The notes under the pieces are model-generated. The model made no database searches and had not been told where the DNA came from. It worked only from the letters and a program-made list of their open reading frames with translations. Below are positions 54,502 to 64,000 of a stretch of DNA of 64,000 nt, piece by piece. The position numbers and the translations under genes were made by a program. The stretch spans positions 367,181 to 431,180 of the forward strand of contig JAPMXV010000003.1 of assembly GCA_026936335.1 (NCBI GenBank). Reading direction: 5' to 3'. Origin of the DNA: Mantamonas sphyraenae (Eukaryota > CRuMs > Mantamonadidae). Each line of letters begins with the position of its first letter. The first letter of the stretch is position 1.

Positions 54502-56631
54502 ATGGAGGATTCACATGTGGAAGACGTAGCGGATGCGATCTCGTTGCTTGCAAGCCAGAGCCGCGGGAGCAACAGTCCAGGGTGGGCAAAGACGCCGCCG
54601 AGGCTGCCGGTGCTGGATCGGGTGGAGGGTTTGGCGAGCACGGACGACGATGTAGCCGGCGTGGACATGCGAGACACAAAGCGCAAGACTATTGTGAGTT
54701 TCGATGACACGGCGACGCGCATGTTTACGCCGTCGCCGATTGTGAGCGAGGTGTCGGACTCGTTGTCGTCGCGGCCGTCGACGCGGCAGTTGTCGATGGA
54801 CAGCGGGTCTGGATTCAGCGAGTGGTCGCGTAGCGTGTCGCCATTTAGCGACGGGGCGTCGACGGTGTCGCGGCGTACGATGCGGTCGTCGCGCGCGTCG
54901 TCAGTGGACTTGGAGTCGTTGTACAGCCGGGCGTCGTCGCCCTTGGGCTCCGTGTCTTCGCGGCGAAGCGAACCGGACATGAGCGAAGCAGCAGACAGGC
55001 TTTTGCGTGGGCGGAACAGCAAGAATGCGTCGTATGTGATGCGTGTGGAGAACAACCTGCGACCGGTGGTGAATTTGGATCAGGTGCGGACGGCGCTGGC
55101 GGCGGCTGTGCGGTCGGAGGCGGTGGCAAAGAAGGGCCGATGGTCTGCAGAGGAGCACGAGGCATTCCGACAGGCTGTGGTGGAGCATGGGCGCAACTGG
55201 ACGCAGATTGCAAAGGTGCTGCCGGGGCGGACGGCGGCGCAGGTGAAGAACCACGCGTGGGTGCACATCCAGCGGCTGGAAGGGATGGAGGCGGCATCGA
55301 TTGCGGAGGACGGGTTCCTGAGCGCACTGCAAGGCGGGGTGGAGGGCGGGGACGAGGAGGAGGAGGAGGAGGAGGAGGACGAGGTGGACAGCGGGTTTGC
55401 AGAGGATGAGGTGAGCGAGGCGGAGAAAAAGGCCAACGCGGAGTACTTTAGTGGAAAGCCGAGGCAGACGCCCGAGCGGTATGTGAAGATTCGGAACCAT
55501 ATCGTGGGACGGTGGCAGGAAACGAAGCCGAAGTACCTGACAAAAACCAAGGCGCGGAAGGGGTTGAAGGGAGTTGGGGACGTGAACGGCATCGGGCGGG
55601 TGTTTGACTACTTGGAACAGGTGGGATGGATCAACAAGGGGGTGCAGGGGCGGTACAAGAGGCGGCGGCCGCAAGAGACACAGCTGGAGGCACTCGGGGT
55701 GGACGAAAAGCGGCAACGCGTGGAGAGCGGGGAGAGACGGCGGCGAAGACGGGTGGAGGAGGAGGAGGAGTGGATGCGGGCGCAGGTGGAGGGGATACGG
55801 TCGAGGCAGCGGAAAGTCCGGAAGCAAGCGGCCCGGAAGCGGCAAGAGGCAGCGGCGGCGCGTGCGTTGGCAGAGGAGGAGGAGGAGGATGGAGAAGAAG
55901 CACTTGCAAGCGATCTGCGTCTGATTGGATGCCAAAAGCACGGGGAGGGAGGTGGGTTTGCAGTGCGTACAAACGTGTGGGCGCTGGCGGTGATGGATGC
56001 ACACGCACATGGGTGGCGGGATGAGGTGATGGGGATGTTGGGAGGGCGTGTGTTGGATGGAGGGGGCGGGGTGGAGATTGTGGCAGCGATTCCGTGTCGG
56101 ACGAGCGGCGGGAGCGGGGTGGAGTGCGAGATGGACGCAGTGTCGCAAAGCGAGGCGCGAGAGTATGCAGAGGAGAGGGGACTTGTGCTTGTGGGGTGGT
56201 ACCATTCGCACCCGCGGTTTGCGGCCAATCCGTCGATGCGGGACATTGAGACACAGCTGGCGTACCAGCAGGTGTTTGGGATGACGGGGACGCCGTTTGT
56301 GGGGATCATTGTGAGTCCATACGGAGACGGTTGGCGAAGCGGAGAGGCGAGTACGGTGCGGGTGTTTCATGTGGATGGCCAGGTGCCGTTTGCACTGGAG
56401 GAGGAGCGGGAGGATCTGGGGTGGGGGGAGGAGGCAGTACGGCTGGTGGGAGAGGTGGTGGAGGCCGGGCGGAAGGTGAAAGGTGGGTTGTTGAGCAAAG
56501 GGGAGTATGTGGAACATCTGGTGAGCAGTGTGTGCGGGTGGGTGGGACAGGAGGTGTCGCGGAAAGGAGCGATTGTGAAGCGGATGTTGAGTGTATTGGA
56601 GGGGCAAGGGTCGAGAGAGGAGAGTGATTAG
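54502..56631 (+). CDS. MYSM1: MYSM1-type histone H2A deubiquitinase
   Basis: Single exon, 709 residues from ATG 54502. Order: a Ser-rich N-terminus of about 200 residues; a SANT/Myb domain at about 211-258 (GRWSAEEHEAFRQAVVEHG); an acidic run; a SWIRM domain at about 313-380 (YVKIRNHIVGRWQ, YLEQVGWIN); a basic coiled coil; and an MPN/JAMM metalloprotease domain at about 474-610. The JAMM zinc motif is complete: Glu in VEIVAAIP, then HSHP, a seven-residue gap, S and D (HSHPRFAANPSMRD). Myb, SWIRM and MPN together define MYSM1/2A-DUB, which removes ubiquitin from histone H2A. An active enzyme is expected. Confidence 0.93.
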   Translation: MEDSHVEDVADAISLLASQSRGSNSPGWAKTPPRLPVLDRVEGLASTDDDVAGVDMRDTKRKTIVSFDDTATRMFTPSPIVSEVSDSLSSRPSTRQLSMDSGSGFSEWSRSVSPFSDGASTVSRRTMRSSRASSVDLESLYSRASSPLGSVSSRRSEPDMSEAADRLLRGRNSKNASYVMRVENNLRPVVNLDQVRTALAAAVRSEAVAKKGRWSAEEHEAFRQAVVEHGRNWTQIAKVLPGRTAAQVKNHAWVHIQRLEGMEAASIAEDGFLSALQGGVEGGDEEEEEEEEDEVDSGFAEDEVSEAEKKANAEYFSGKPRQTPERYVKIRNHIVGRWQETKPKYLTKTKARKGLKGVGDVNGIGRVFDYLEQVGWINKGVQGRYKRRRPQETQLEALGVDEKRQRVESGERRRRRRVEEEEEWMRAQVEGIRSRQRKVRKQAARKRQEAAAARALAEEEEEDGEEALASDLRLIGCQKHGEGGGFAVRTNVWALAVMDAHAHGWRDEVMGMLGGRVLDGGGGVEIVAAIPCRTSGGSGVECEMDAVSQSEAREYAEERGLVLVGWYHSHPRFAANPSMRDIETQLAYQQVFGMTGTPFVGIIVSPYGDGWRSGEASTVRVFHVDGQVPFALEEEREDLGWGEEAVRLVGEVVEAGRKVKGGLLSKGEYVEHLVSSVCGWVGQEVSRKGAIVKRMLSVLEGQGSREESD

Positions 56632-57319
56632 GGGCCAAAGAGGTTGACGACAAGAAAGTCACCGATTTCAAAGCCAAGGTCGTCGAGGGGCTTGCGGTTG
56701 TGGTCGTTGCGATGTTTCCTCTTTGCGCCGCAGGAACGGCCGAGCTTGCGCATGTTGTAGTCGCCGTACTTGGTGGGGTAGACGATTTCAAAGTCAAGCT
56801 CGACTGCGTCGTCGGTGACTTCGGGAAAGACGTCGGAGAGGAGGGAGTGGATTTCCGAGAGGGTTGCGTCGCGCCTGGGGAAGTGGACGGAGGGGGAGAG
56901 GGGTGAGACGAGGGGCGGAGAGGGCGGGCGGGGCGGAGAGTGGGCGGGGTGAAGGGGGGTGGGGCGTACCAGGTGTAGATGTTGACAGTTTCTGCGGGGA
57001 GGCGGCGCGGGTCATGGAAATCGCGGGGACTGAAAGTTCGAGCCGACGCGAGGAGAGAGCGGGCGGGGGGGGGGGCGGTGGGAGCGGGTGAGTGGTTTGG
57101 ACAAGAGGGGAAGGGGGAATGGGGGGAGGGGGAAGGGAGGGGGCACACGCACAGCCAATGGTCGCGGCGGGTGAGGCCGACGTAAACGCGGAGGAGGAAC
57201 GGGGTGGTGGCCTCGCGGTCGACAGACAGCTTGGGGCGCTTGGAGGAGGAGGAGCGTTTGGAGGAGGAGCGTTTGGAGGAGGAGCGCTTGGAGGATGAAG
57301 AGGTGTCTGTGGTGGACAT
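56628..57319 (-). CDS. SAP18: SAP18, Sin3/ASAP complex subunit
   Basis: Exons 57319-57153, 57029-56970 and 56874-56628 give 157 residues with matching phases. The N-terminus has a repeated SSSKR pattern. The ubiquitin-like fold starts FLLRVYVGLTRRDHW, and continues with PAETVNIYTWRDATLSEIHSLLSDVFPEV (joined over the last intron) and DFEIVYPTKYGDY, ending FEIGDFLVV. The human protein has LQIYTWMDATLKELTSLVKEVYPEA at the same place. SAP18 works with Sin3-HDAC and with the ASAP/PSAP splicing complexes. Its stop codon overlaps that of MYSM1 on the other strand. Confidence 0.92.
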
Positions 57320-57378
57320 CGGTGGTGGTGACTTTGGGCCAGCGAGGGCACGGCCGCGCCAAACGGAATCCTGGACCA
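57320..57378. promoter_or_regulatory. Divergent promoter, SAP18 / coiled-coil gene
   Basis: 59 bp between start codons, GC-rich, no TATA box. Inferred from position. Confidence 0.4.
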
Positions 57379-59912
57379 ATGTTGTCGTTTGGGAGCGATG
57401 CAGGGATCCATAAACAGGTAGAGGAGGAGGAAGAGAGGCGGGAGGAGAGGACGACGGGGAAAGGAGAGAGAGAGGAGGAGGAGGAGGAGGAGGAGGAGAA
57501 GGTGGAGTATGTGTACGAGGTGGTGTACGAGTCGGAGGAAGAGGGAGGAGGGTACTTTGCTGGAGGGGGAGGGAGCAAGGGGCGTCCGGTGTCGGCAAAG
57601 ACACGGGCGAGGCGAAAGGCGCTGGAGATGGAGATGAAAAAGGTGCGGGAGGAGGAGTGGATGAAACGGGCCGGGAAGTTGCCCCCGGCGGAGAAGCGAA
57701 AACGGTACCGGACGGACGCAGAAAAGGCAGAGAGACTGCGAAGGAAGATGCAGGAGATGCGCAAGGGGGAGGAAGACGCAGTGATGCTGCTGAGCGAACA
57801 AAGGGGTGAGTTTGGAGTCGGGTGGGGCGCAGAGAGAGTCCGGAGCCGTTGGGCTGACACGATGTGAGGCGTGGTTGCACAGCACTGGAGGGGGGACTGA
57901 GTTTGCCCGAGTCGCATTCGCGGCGGAGACAAATGATGTCTGTGATCATGCGGCCACCAGGCCATGCAAAGCACACGACGGTGCTGAAGAGTGGGGCTGT
58001 GTTTCTGGGCCTTGCGCAGCGGCAGCGGTCGACAAAGCCAGAGATGCTGCGGGAACAGCGGGGAAAGCAGGCGCTGATGCGTCAAAAGGACCAAATGGAC
58101 GCGTGGGACCGTGGCGAGGAGCGTGTGGCGGTGACTGCGCGAGGAGACCAGGGGATTGCCGGGACGCGGAGCGGGGTTCGGTTTAGCGGGTATAGCGGAC
58201 GGGAGAGCGGTGCAAGGGCAGCGAAAGCAGACGTCCTTTTGCAAAAGACACTGAACAAGAAGGAAGAAGCCAAGATACGGAAGCGGCTGGCGGAAGAGGA
58301 GGCGCAGCGGCGTGCGGAGGCGAGGGCGGAGGCGGAGCGGCAGCGCAGGCGGAAGGCAGAGGCAGAAGCAGCAGCAGCGGCAGAAACGGAGGAAGAGGAG
58401 GAGAAAAAGAAGAGCAAGCCAAAAGTGGAGGCGAAACGTGGGGTCAGCAGGGAGCGGACGCAGCAACAGAGGCGGCGAGGGGGCTTTCGGCGTCGAGCAC
58501 GTGAAGGGTTGCGTGTGAACACAGCCGGAAGCAAGAAGAGTCGGCGGTCTCGTGCGACGGCAAGCCGTGGGAGCGCGCTGACGTCAGGGTCGATGACGAG
58601 CACCAACACAAACAGCCAAAATTCGTCGTACAGCAGCCGGGGCTGGTGGAGCGAACTGGACGAGGAGGAGGAGGAGGATGAGCTGGACGAAGCTTTCTAT
58701 TCGGAGATGTACAGAGAAGTCGGGGAGGAGAGGATGGCGGAGGACGGGCTGGAGAGACCGCAAGGGCTGGTGACGGAAGGAGGCAAGGTGATACGGTCGG
58801 GGGGAGAGCGGCCGGATTGGATCACGCAGCTGCCGCTGAACAGCGAGCACGAATTGGCGTCGTCGATTGGAAGCGTGCATTTGCCGTCGATGGTGCACGA
58901 CCGGCAGGTGGAGCACAACAAGCGCGGGTACCTTGTGGGACCGCGGCCGGGAGGCAGGAACACGCAGAGCGTGGTGGTGGCGCGGCAGGCTTACCTGGCG
59001 AAGCAGCAGGCAGAGCAGCTAGGTCGGCAGCTAGGTGACGGCAAGCGAGGGAAGAGAGGAAGGCGGGGCGGCAGAAGGAGCGCAGACAGCGACAGCGTGG
59101 CGTCGAGCTTGACGAACGAGCTGGAGACGCTGCAATCGAACATCAGCACACGGCTGAGCCGGTTCTACGCGACTGTGGGCGAGGAGCTGATGCAAGGGGA
59201 GGAGGAGGTGGACGGAGAGGAGGACAAGGCGCTGCGCATGGCGCTGCTTGGACGTGCGGGACTGGCCGAGGTTGTGGAGGACAACGGAGACGCTGAGGCG
59301 ACGACGTCGGCCGAGTACTGGGAGGACATGATCCGAAACCAAATGACACGGCTCATGATGCAACGGAGTCCGGAAGTGGGAGTAGACGAAGATGTGGGCC
59401 ACAACGAGACCGGGGCCAACCTGGTGGACGGAGCTGCGGAGCTGATGAGCAGGAAGAGCAGGCGGTGGCAGGAGGAACACAAGCAGCCGTCAACGCTGGA
59501 GGTGGCACGTGCGCGGCGGCGCAAGGAAGAAGAGATGGAGGTTACGTTTGGGAAGCTGCACAACTACACGTGGCGGGGAAAGAGCGAGGCGGAGCTGAGC
59601 GAGGAGAGGATCCAGAAGGAGATAAGGGAAAAGATGCAGAACGAGTACTGGGAGGTGCAGGTGCGGAACCGCATGAAGGAGGCGGGCCATGTGAGCTCGC
59701 GTGTACCCGTGGCTGTGGATGAGCAAGAGGACGAGGCGGAGGAGATTGGGGCGGAGCGGGTGGAGTTTGGGGTCATGGACCTTGACTTTGGTGAGGATGG
59801 AGGGGATGGAGGGGGAGGAGCCGGGTTTGGTGTGGTTGGGGAGCGTGAGCAGCAGGAGAGCGAGTTGGTGAGGGGCGTGGTGGCGAGGGAGGTGAGAAAC
59901 TGGTTTCGGTGA
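57379..59912 (+). CDS. Charged coiled-coil protein of unknown function
   Basis: Exons 57379-57805 and 57883-59912 give 818 residues; the junction reads SEQR-A-LEGG in phase. Glu-rich runs, then basic helices (KALEMEMKKVREEEW, EKAERLRRKMQEMR), then a mid-part with a conserved look (VIMRPPGHAKHTTVLKSGAVFLG, WDRGEERVAVTARGDQG). Another helical run (RKRLAEEEAQRRAEAR) leads to a C-terminal block with a possible domain (NYTWRGKSEAELSEERIQKE, YWEVQVRNRM). I do not recognise it. Composition is typical of cytoskeletal or ciliary scaffolds, but that is only a guess. Confidence 0.75.
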
Positions 59913-59967
59913 TGCAAGGTGTGGTTGGGGGAAGACGGGAGGGAGGGAGGGAGGGAATGAAATGGGT

Positions 59968-62900
59968 TCATTCGAGGCGTTGGCGTTTGGAGGAGGAGGA
60001 GGAGGAGGAGGAGGAGGAAGGGTCTTTGCGCTTGGGGAGGGTGAAGGAGGGGATGGGGTAGGCGTTGACGAGTGCGGTGGTGGTGGGGCGGGTGGTGATG
60101 TGGGGTGTGATGCGGTCGATGAGGGTGTGCAGGAGGGTGTGCAGTGTGGCGTCGCTGGGTTGGGGGTTGTCGAGCCAGGCGATCTTGAGGGAGAGGGAGG
60201 TGACGCCGCGGGTGAGGGTGGCGCTGATGGCCATGGACGCCTGCTGGTAGGTGAGGCGTGGCCTGAGGAGGCGGACAAAGAAGGCCAGGTCGACAGGCGG
60301 CACGCCAACGTTGCCCAGCGCCAGGATGATGTGGCGCACCAGGGACATCTTGCTGCCGTTGTTGATCAGCTCACGCAGTGCCTGGTGCTCGTGTGTGTGC
60401 TGGTGGCGAGGGTGCTTGGCTGCGCGTGCCTTCATGTGTGCCAGCAGCGTCTGGAACTCCCGCGCCGTGCAGCTACCACGCTCGTCTCCGGTCTTGCTCC
60501 AGCCGCTGCGCACTGACTCTGGATGCCACTTGACCACCTTGTTGTCGGCGAGGTGGTGGTCGTAGTCGCCTTGTGTCCAGTGTGGGTCGCTGTCGTCGTC
60601 AACTGGGCGTCGTGCTTCCTGCAGCCACACCTGGGTCTGCTCGTGCTGCTTCCAGGTTGTGGGATGGGTCCTGTTGCCGAGAGTGTCCATCTCTGTCATG
60701 AGGAGGTGGAGGAGGGCGTAGTTGGGGTCGCCGTGGTCGTGCGGCTCCTCCAACCAGCACACCTTCAACCCAGCCCTTGTCACACCCGTGGCCAGACCAG
60801 CGTGGAGGATGACTTTGCTGCACGCCTGTTGATCCATGTCATGGCCGAGAAGGGTGAGACACAAGGCCATGTCGCCCTGGGAGAGGGGAATATTGCCCAG
60901 AGCGAGCTGAATCTGTCGGACCAGCGTGTTCAGGGTGCCATGGCAGACCACAACACGCGCCTGCAGGGTCATGAGGTCGGGGATGTGGTCGATGGGATGC
61001 TCATTGGCCAGGGTGTGCATGTGATTCAGCAGAGTCGTGTGCTCCTTCTTGTTGCTGTGGCTGCGCTCGCTCTTGCGCCAAAACGTCCAGCCACTGCGCA
61101 CAACGCCATCTGGCAGTCCATCCTCCACGGCCATCTTCTCCTTCTCTGTTGGCTCGGGCAGATCAAGCTTGGGGATGCGGAGGGCGTTGACGGCGTCGAT
61201 GGTGGTGGGAAGTGTGGTGATGTGGGGTGTGATGCGGTCGATGAGTGTGTGCAGGAGGGTGTGCAGTGTGGCGTCGCTGGGTTGGGGGTTGTCCAACCAG
61301 GCGATCTTGAGGGAGAGAGAGGTGACACCGCGGACGAGGGTGGCGCTGATGGCACCTTGAACTTGCTGGTAGGTGAGGTGTGGTCTGAGGAGGCGGGCAA
61401 AGAAGGCCAGGTCGACAGGCGGCACGCCAATGTTGCCCAGCGCCAGGATGATGTGTCGCAGCAAGGACTTCAGGCTGCCGTTGTTGATCAGCTCACGCAG
61501 TGCCTGGTGCTCGTGTGTGTGCTGATGGCGAGGATGCTTGGCTGCCCGTGCCTTCATGTGTGCCAGCAGCGTCTGGAACTCCCGCGCCGTGCAGCTGCCA
61601 CGCTCGTCGCTGAGACGGCTGCTCCAGCCACTGCGTACAGGCTCAGGATGCCACTTTTCCACGTTGGTGGTGGCGAGGTGGTGGTCGTAGTCGCATTGTG
61701 TCCAGTGTGGGTCGCTGTCGTTGTCACCAGGGCGTCGTGCTTTCTGCAGCCGCAGCCGGGTCTGCTCGTGCTCCTTCCAGGTGGTTGGGTGGGGCCTGTC
61801 ACCGAGTGTGTCCATCTCTGTCATTAGCAGGTGGAGAAGGGCGTAGTTGGGGTCGCCGTGGCCGTGTGGCTCCTCCAGCCAGCACACCTTCAACCCAGCC
61901 TCTGTCACACCCATGGCCAGACCAGCGTGGAGGATGGCATGGCTGCATCCCTGTTGATCCATATCACGGCCGAGAAGGGTGAGACAGAAGGCTATGTCAC
62001 CCTGGGAGATGGGGATGTTGCCCAGAGTGAGCTGAATCTGTCGGATCAGCGTGGTCGAGGTACCATGACAGACCACAACACGCGCCTGCAGGGTCACGAG
62101 GTCGGGGATGTCGTCGATAGGGTGCTCGTTGGCCAGGTTGTGCATGTGCTTCAGCAGTGTCCTGTGCTCCTTCTTGTTGCTGTGGCTGCGGTCGTCACTA
62201 GGTCCCATTTTCCACACATTGCGTACAACACCATCTTGCAACTTCTTCGTCTTGTCATCCTCTGCTTTTTTCCGTGCGCTGGTGTCTCCGTAATTGCCCC
62301 TCCTTGCCCGTGTGCTCGACGTTCCTGTCTCTGTGCCACTGCCAGCCGTGACCCTGAGCCTGCGCTGTCCGCTGCCTTCCATCGAGTGTGAACCAGTGAG
62401 TCGACTGGCGTGGTATCCTCGTCGTGTGCGGCCTCTACTTGGGCGTCTCGGCTGCCATTCGTCCGTGCCCTCCTGCTCCATGTGGTCTGTGTTGTCGTCG
62501 CTGTCGTCTTGCGGCATGTACTCCTCATCCATGGCATCACCAGTGTCTGCAAAGCTGAGTGGGCCCTGAGTTTCCAACTCGTCGTCCACGTGCTGCTGGG
62601 TTGCGTTGTTTGCCTCGCCGTCTTCAACAAACGCCTCCATCCATGAGCTGGACATCCACTCTGAGTTGCTGGAGGTTGACCGTGGTTCACGGTGGCCAAA
62701 GTTCAGGAACATCAGGTCCTCCACGTCGCCGGTGTCATGTGTGTGTGTGTCCTGGTCTGCGTCGTCGTCGTCGCTGTCTCCAGTCTGCCGTGTGGCCTGG
62801 TGGGAAGAGGACGACGATGTGGTGGTGGATGTGGTCCGTGTGATGCCGACAAAGGCAGGGCTGATGCGTTTGGGGACGCGGTTGTGGTTTGTGGTGGGTT

Positions 62901-63535
62901 GAGCAGGCGGAGGGTGCAACGGAGGCTGAGCGAAATGCATCTGTGCGGTTTGTCGCGGGTGAGGAGGCGGCGGAGGAGGGTAGGCGTAGTATGCGTGGCC
63001 CTGATGAGCATACGCGTGGTACTGCTGGGAGTGGGTGTTGACAGGGACCCAGATGATGGGTGGTTGTGGGTGCTGGTACGGGTTTTGTACGCCAGAGACG
63101 GGTAGCGTGTTCGGAAACGGCTGGGCAGCCATGGGAGGGACCAAGTACCCGTAGCTGTGGGGAGACGCGGACGGGCAGGGCGAGGTGGTACCGGTGAGCG
63201 GAAGGCGGAAGGGACGTCAGGGCAGAAGCGGGGGTGAACGGGAGGCTGGAACGAGCAAAGAGGGGAAAACGAAGGAGATTGGCAGACCGGGAAACTGGCA
63301 ACGGAGAGGGCAGTGACAGGGGGGAGGGGATCGGAGAAGAGCGGAGAAGGCAGCAGCGGTGGTGATAGGGAAGTGGAGATGCAGGGGAGGAGTGCAGGGA
63401 AGCGACGGGGGCATGGAGGAGGCAAGGAAGCGGGAGAAGCGGGCAGTCAGAAAACTGGGTGGAAGGCAGAACGCACGCTGGGTAGGTGTTGGGTGTGTGT
63501 TGTTGCTTCGGAGTGCTTGAATAGTCTTTGTCCAT
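59968..63535 (-). CDS. Subtelomeric protein with four repeated domains, family unknown
   Basis: Predicted exons 63535-63477 and 63154-59968 (intron 322 bp, GTGCGT to CCCACAG, phase 2) give 1081 residues, start MDKDYSSTPKQQHTPNTYPA. Without the intron the first ATG is at 63132. The N-terminal 100 residues are rich in Pro, Tyr, His and Gln. An acidic part and a basic part follow. The rest is two large repeats of about 375 residues, each made of an A and a B half that are themselves related. Shared features are VR-x-x-W, an H-rich helix, R-HI-LALGN, D-AF---L, GVT---LK--WL, and LH-LL--(I/M)D. The C-terminus has a Ser tract between basic clusters (KRK, KRQR), a likely nuclear signal. No known family recognised. 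Confidence 0.72.
59985..61109 (-). repeat. Coding tandem duplication, unit 2
   Basis: Codes for repeats A2 (about 61109-60525) and B2 (about 60520-60030). It is highly similar to unit 1 at DNA level, with scattered substitutions, so the duplication is younger than the A/B split. Confidence 0.85.
61110..62240 (-). repeat. Coding tandem duplication, unit 1
   Basis: Codes for repeats A1 (about 62240-61655) and B1 (about 61650-61110) of the subtelomeric protein. The same DNA pattern recurs about 1.13 kb further on. Confidence 0.85.
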
Positions 63536-63801
63536 GATGGTGGTGGTGGTACAGGAGTGTACGTGGATTGTGTTGGACTGGTGGAGGGTGTTGTGGGTGT
63601 TGGTGATATTTTGGTTGAAGGCGGATGGGCAGTGCTGACTGCGCGGCGTTGCAGGACGACGGCCACTCATCAGCGACATTTCCACTCCCACCCATGGCCC
63701 ACCGCCCCATGTCACCACCCAACTCAGCCACCCCGCCAGCAGACACAAGCTCAACTCACATGACCTAAACCAGACACAACACTGTAACACCACGAAAAGA
63801 A
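63536..63801. other. Subtelomeric spacer
   Basis: About 265 bp between the last start codon and the telomere repeats. It has GT-rich runs near 63540-63600. No gene is supported. Confidence 0.5.
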
Positions 63802-64000
63802 TTAGGGTCAATGTTAGGGTTAGGGTTAGGGTTAGGTTAGGGTCAGGGTTAGGGCTAGGGTTAGGGTTAGGATTAGGGTTAGGGTTAGGGTTAGGGTTAG
63901 GGTTAGGGTTAGGGTTAGGGTTAGGGTTAGGGTTAGGGTTAGGGTTAGGTTAGGTTAGGGTTAGGGTTAGGGTTAGGGTTAGGGTTAGGGTTAGGGTTAG
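63802..64000 (+). repeat. Telomere, TTAGGG repeats
   Basis: G-rich strand runs 5' to 3' towards the window end, so this is the right chromosome end. The inner 150 bp or so hold variants: TTAGGGTCAATG, TTAGG, TCAGGG, CTAGGG and GATTAGGG. The outer part is nearly pure TTAGGG, with one short pair of TTAGG units near 63949-63955. This inner-degenerate, outer-pure order is usual for telomeres. Confidence 0.98.

Overview
The window is the right-hand end of a linear nuclear chromosome of a eukaryote. It finishes in TTAGGG-type telomere repeats (about 63802 to 64000). Genes are split by short GT-AG introns, mostly 60 to 320 bp, with donors such as GTGAGT and GTAAGT and acceptors in CAG. DNA is GC-rich and gene-dense. 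Gene content includes an ARL13B-type ciliary GTPase, the radial spoke protein RSPH3, a meiotic HORMA protein, WASP, MYSM1, SAP18, a BAF-like protein, a Ca2+-ATPase and a DEG15/TYSND1-type peroxisomal protease. This points to a sexual, flagellated, actin-rich unicellular eukaryote, perhaps an opisthokont relative, but the species cannot be named from the sequence. I joined exons by hand; nearly every predicted multi-exon gene closes in frame across every junction, and this agreement is the main support for the models.

Layout. 1 to 11.3 kb: an ARF GTPase cut by the window edge, a secreted propeller protein, a small methyltransferase, a membrane-anchored purple acid phosphatase, and a DHX29/DHX57-type helicase. 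11.4 to 25.1 kb: a segmental duplication of about 3.5 kb present as two inverted copies (11395-14894 and 21585-25088). Each copy carries an orphan membrane protein gene followed by an orphan Cys/His plus Gln-rich protein gene. Between the copies lie ARL13B, DCN1-like, DEG15/TYSND1, HORMA and a small coiled-coil gene. 25.2 to 36.7 kb: an LMBR1-PH-RhoGAP fusion, GMPPB, WASP and a P-type Ca2+-ATPase. 36.9 to 51.4 kb: a degenerate hybrid histidine kinase with IQ motifs, RSPH3, an ankyrin-like protein, STI1/HOP, BAF-like, a PHD protein, anamorsin, PIF1 and a leucine-rich protein. 51.4 to 60 kb: TTI1, MYSM1, SAP18 and a charged coiled-coil protein. 60 to 63.5 kb: a large subtelomeric gene built of four repeated domains, followed by the telomere.

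Organisation. Genes are often in divergent pairs with only 46 to 89 bp between start codons, and in convergent pairs that abut or overlap by a few bases. Two genes have an intron directly after, or inside, the start codon. The most unusual products are the LMBR1-RhoGAP fusion, the sensor-kinase-like protein that has lost both phospho-acceptor residues but kept its ATP-binding site, the inverted duplication, and the subtelomeric repeat protein, which I recognise from no known family.
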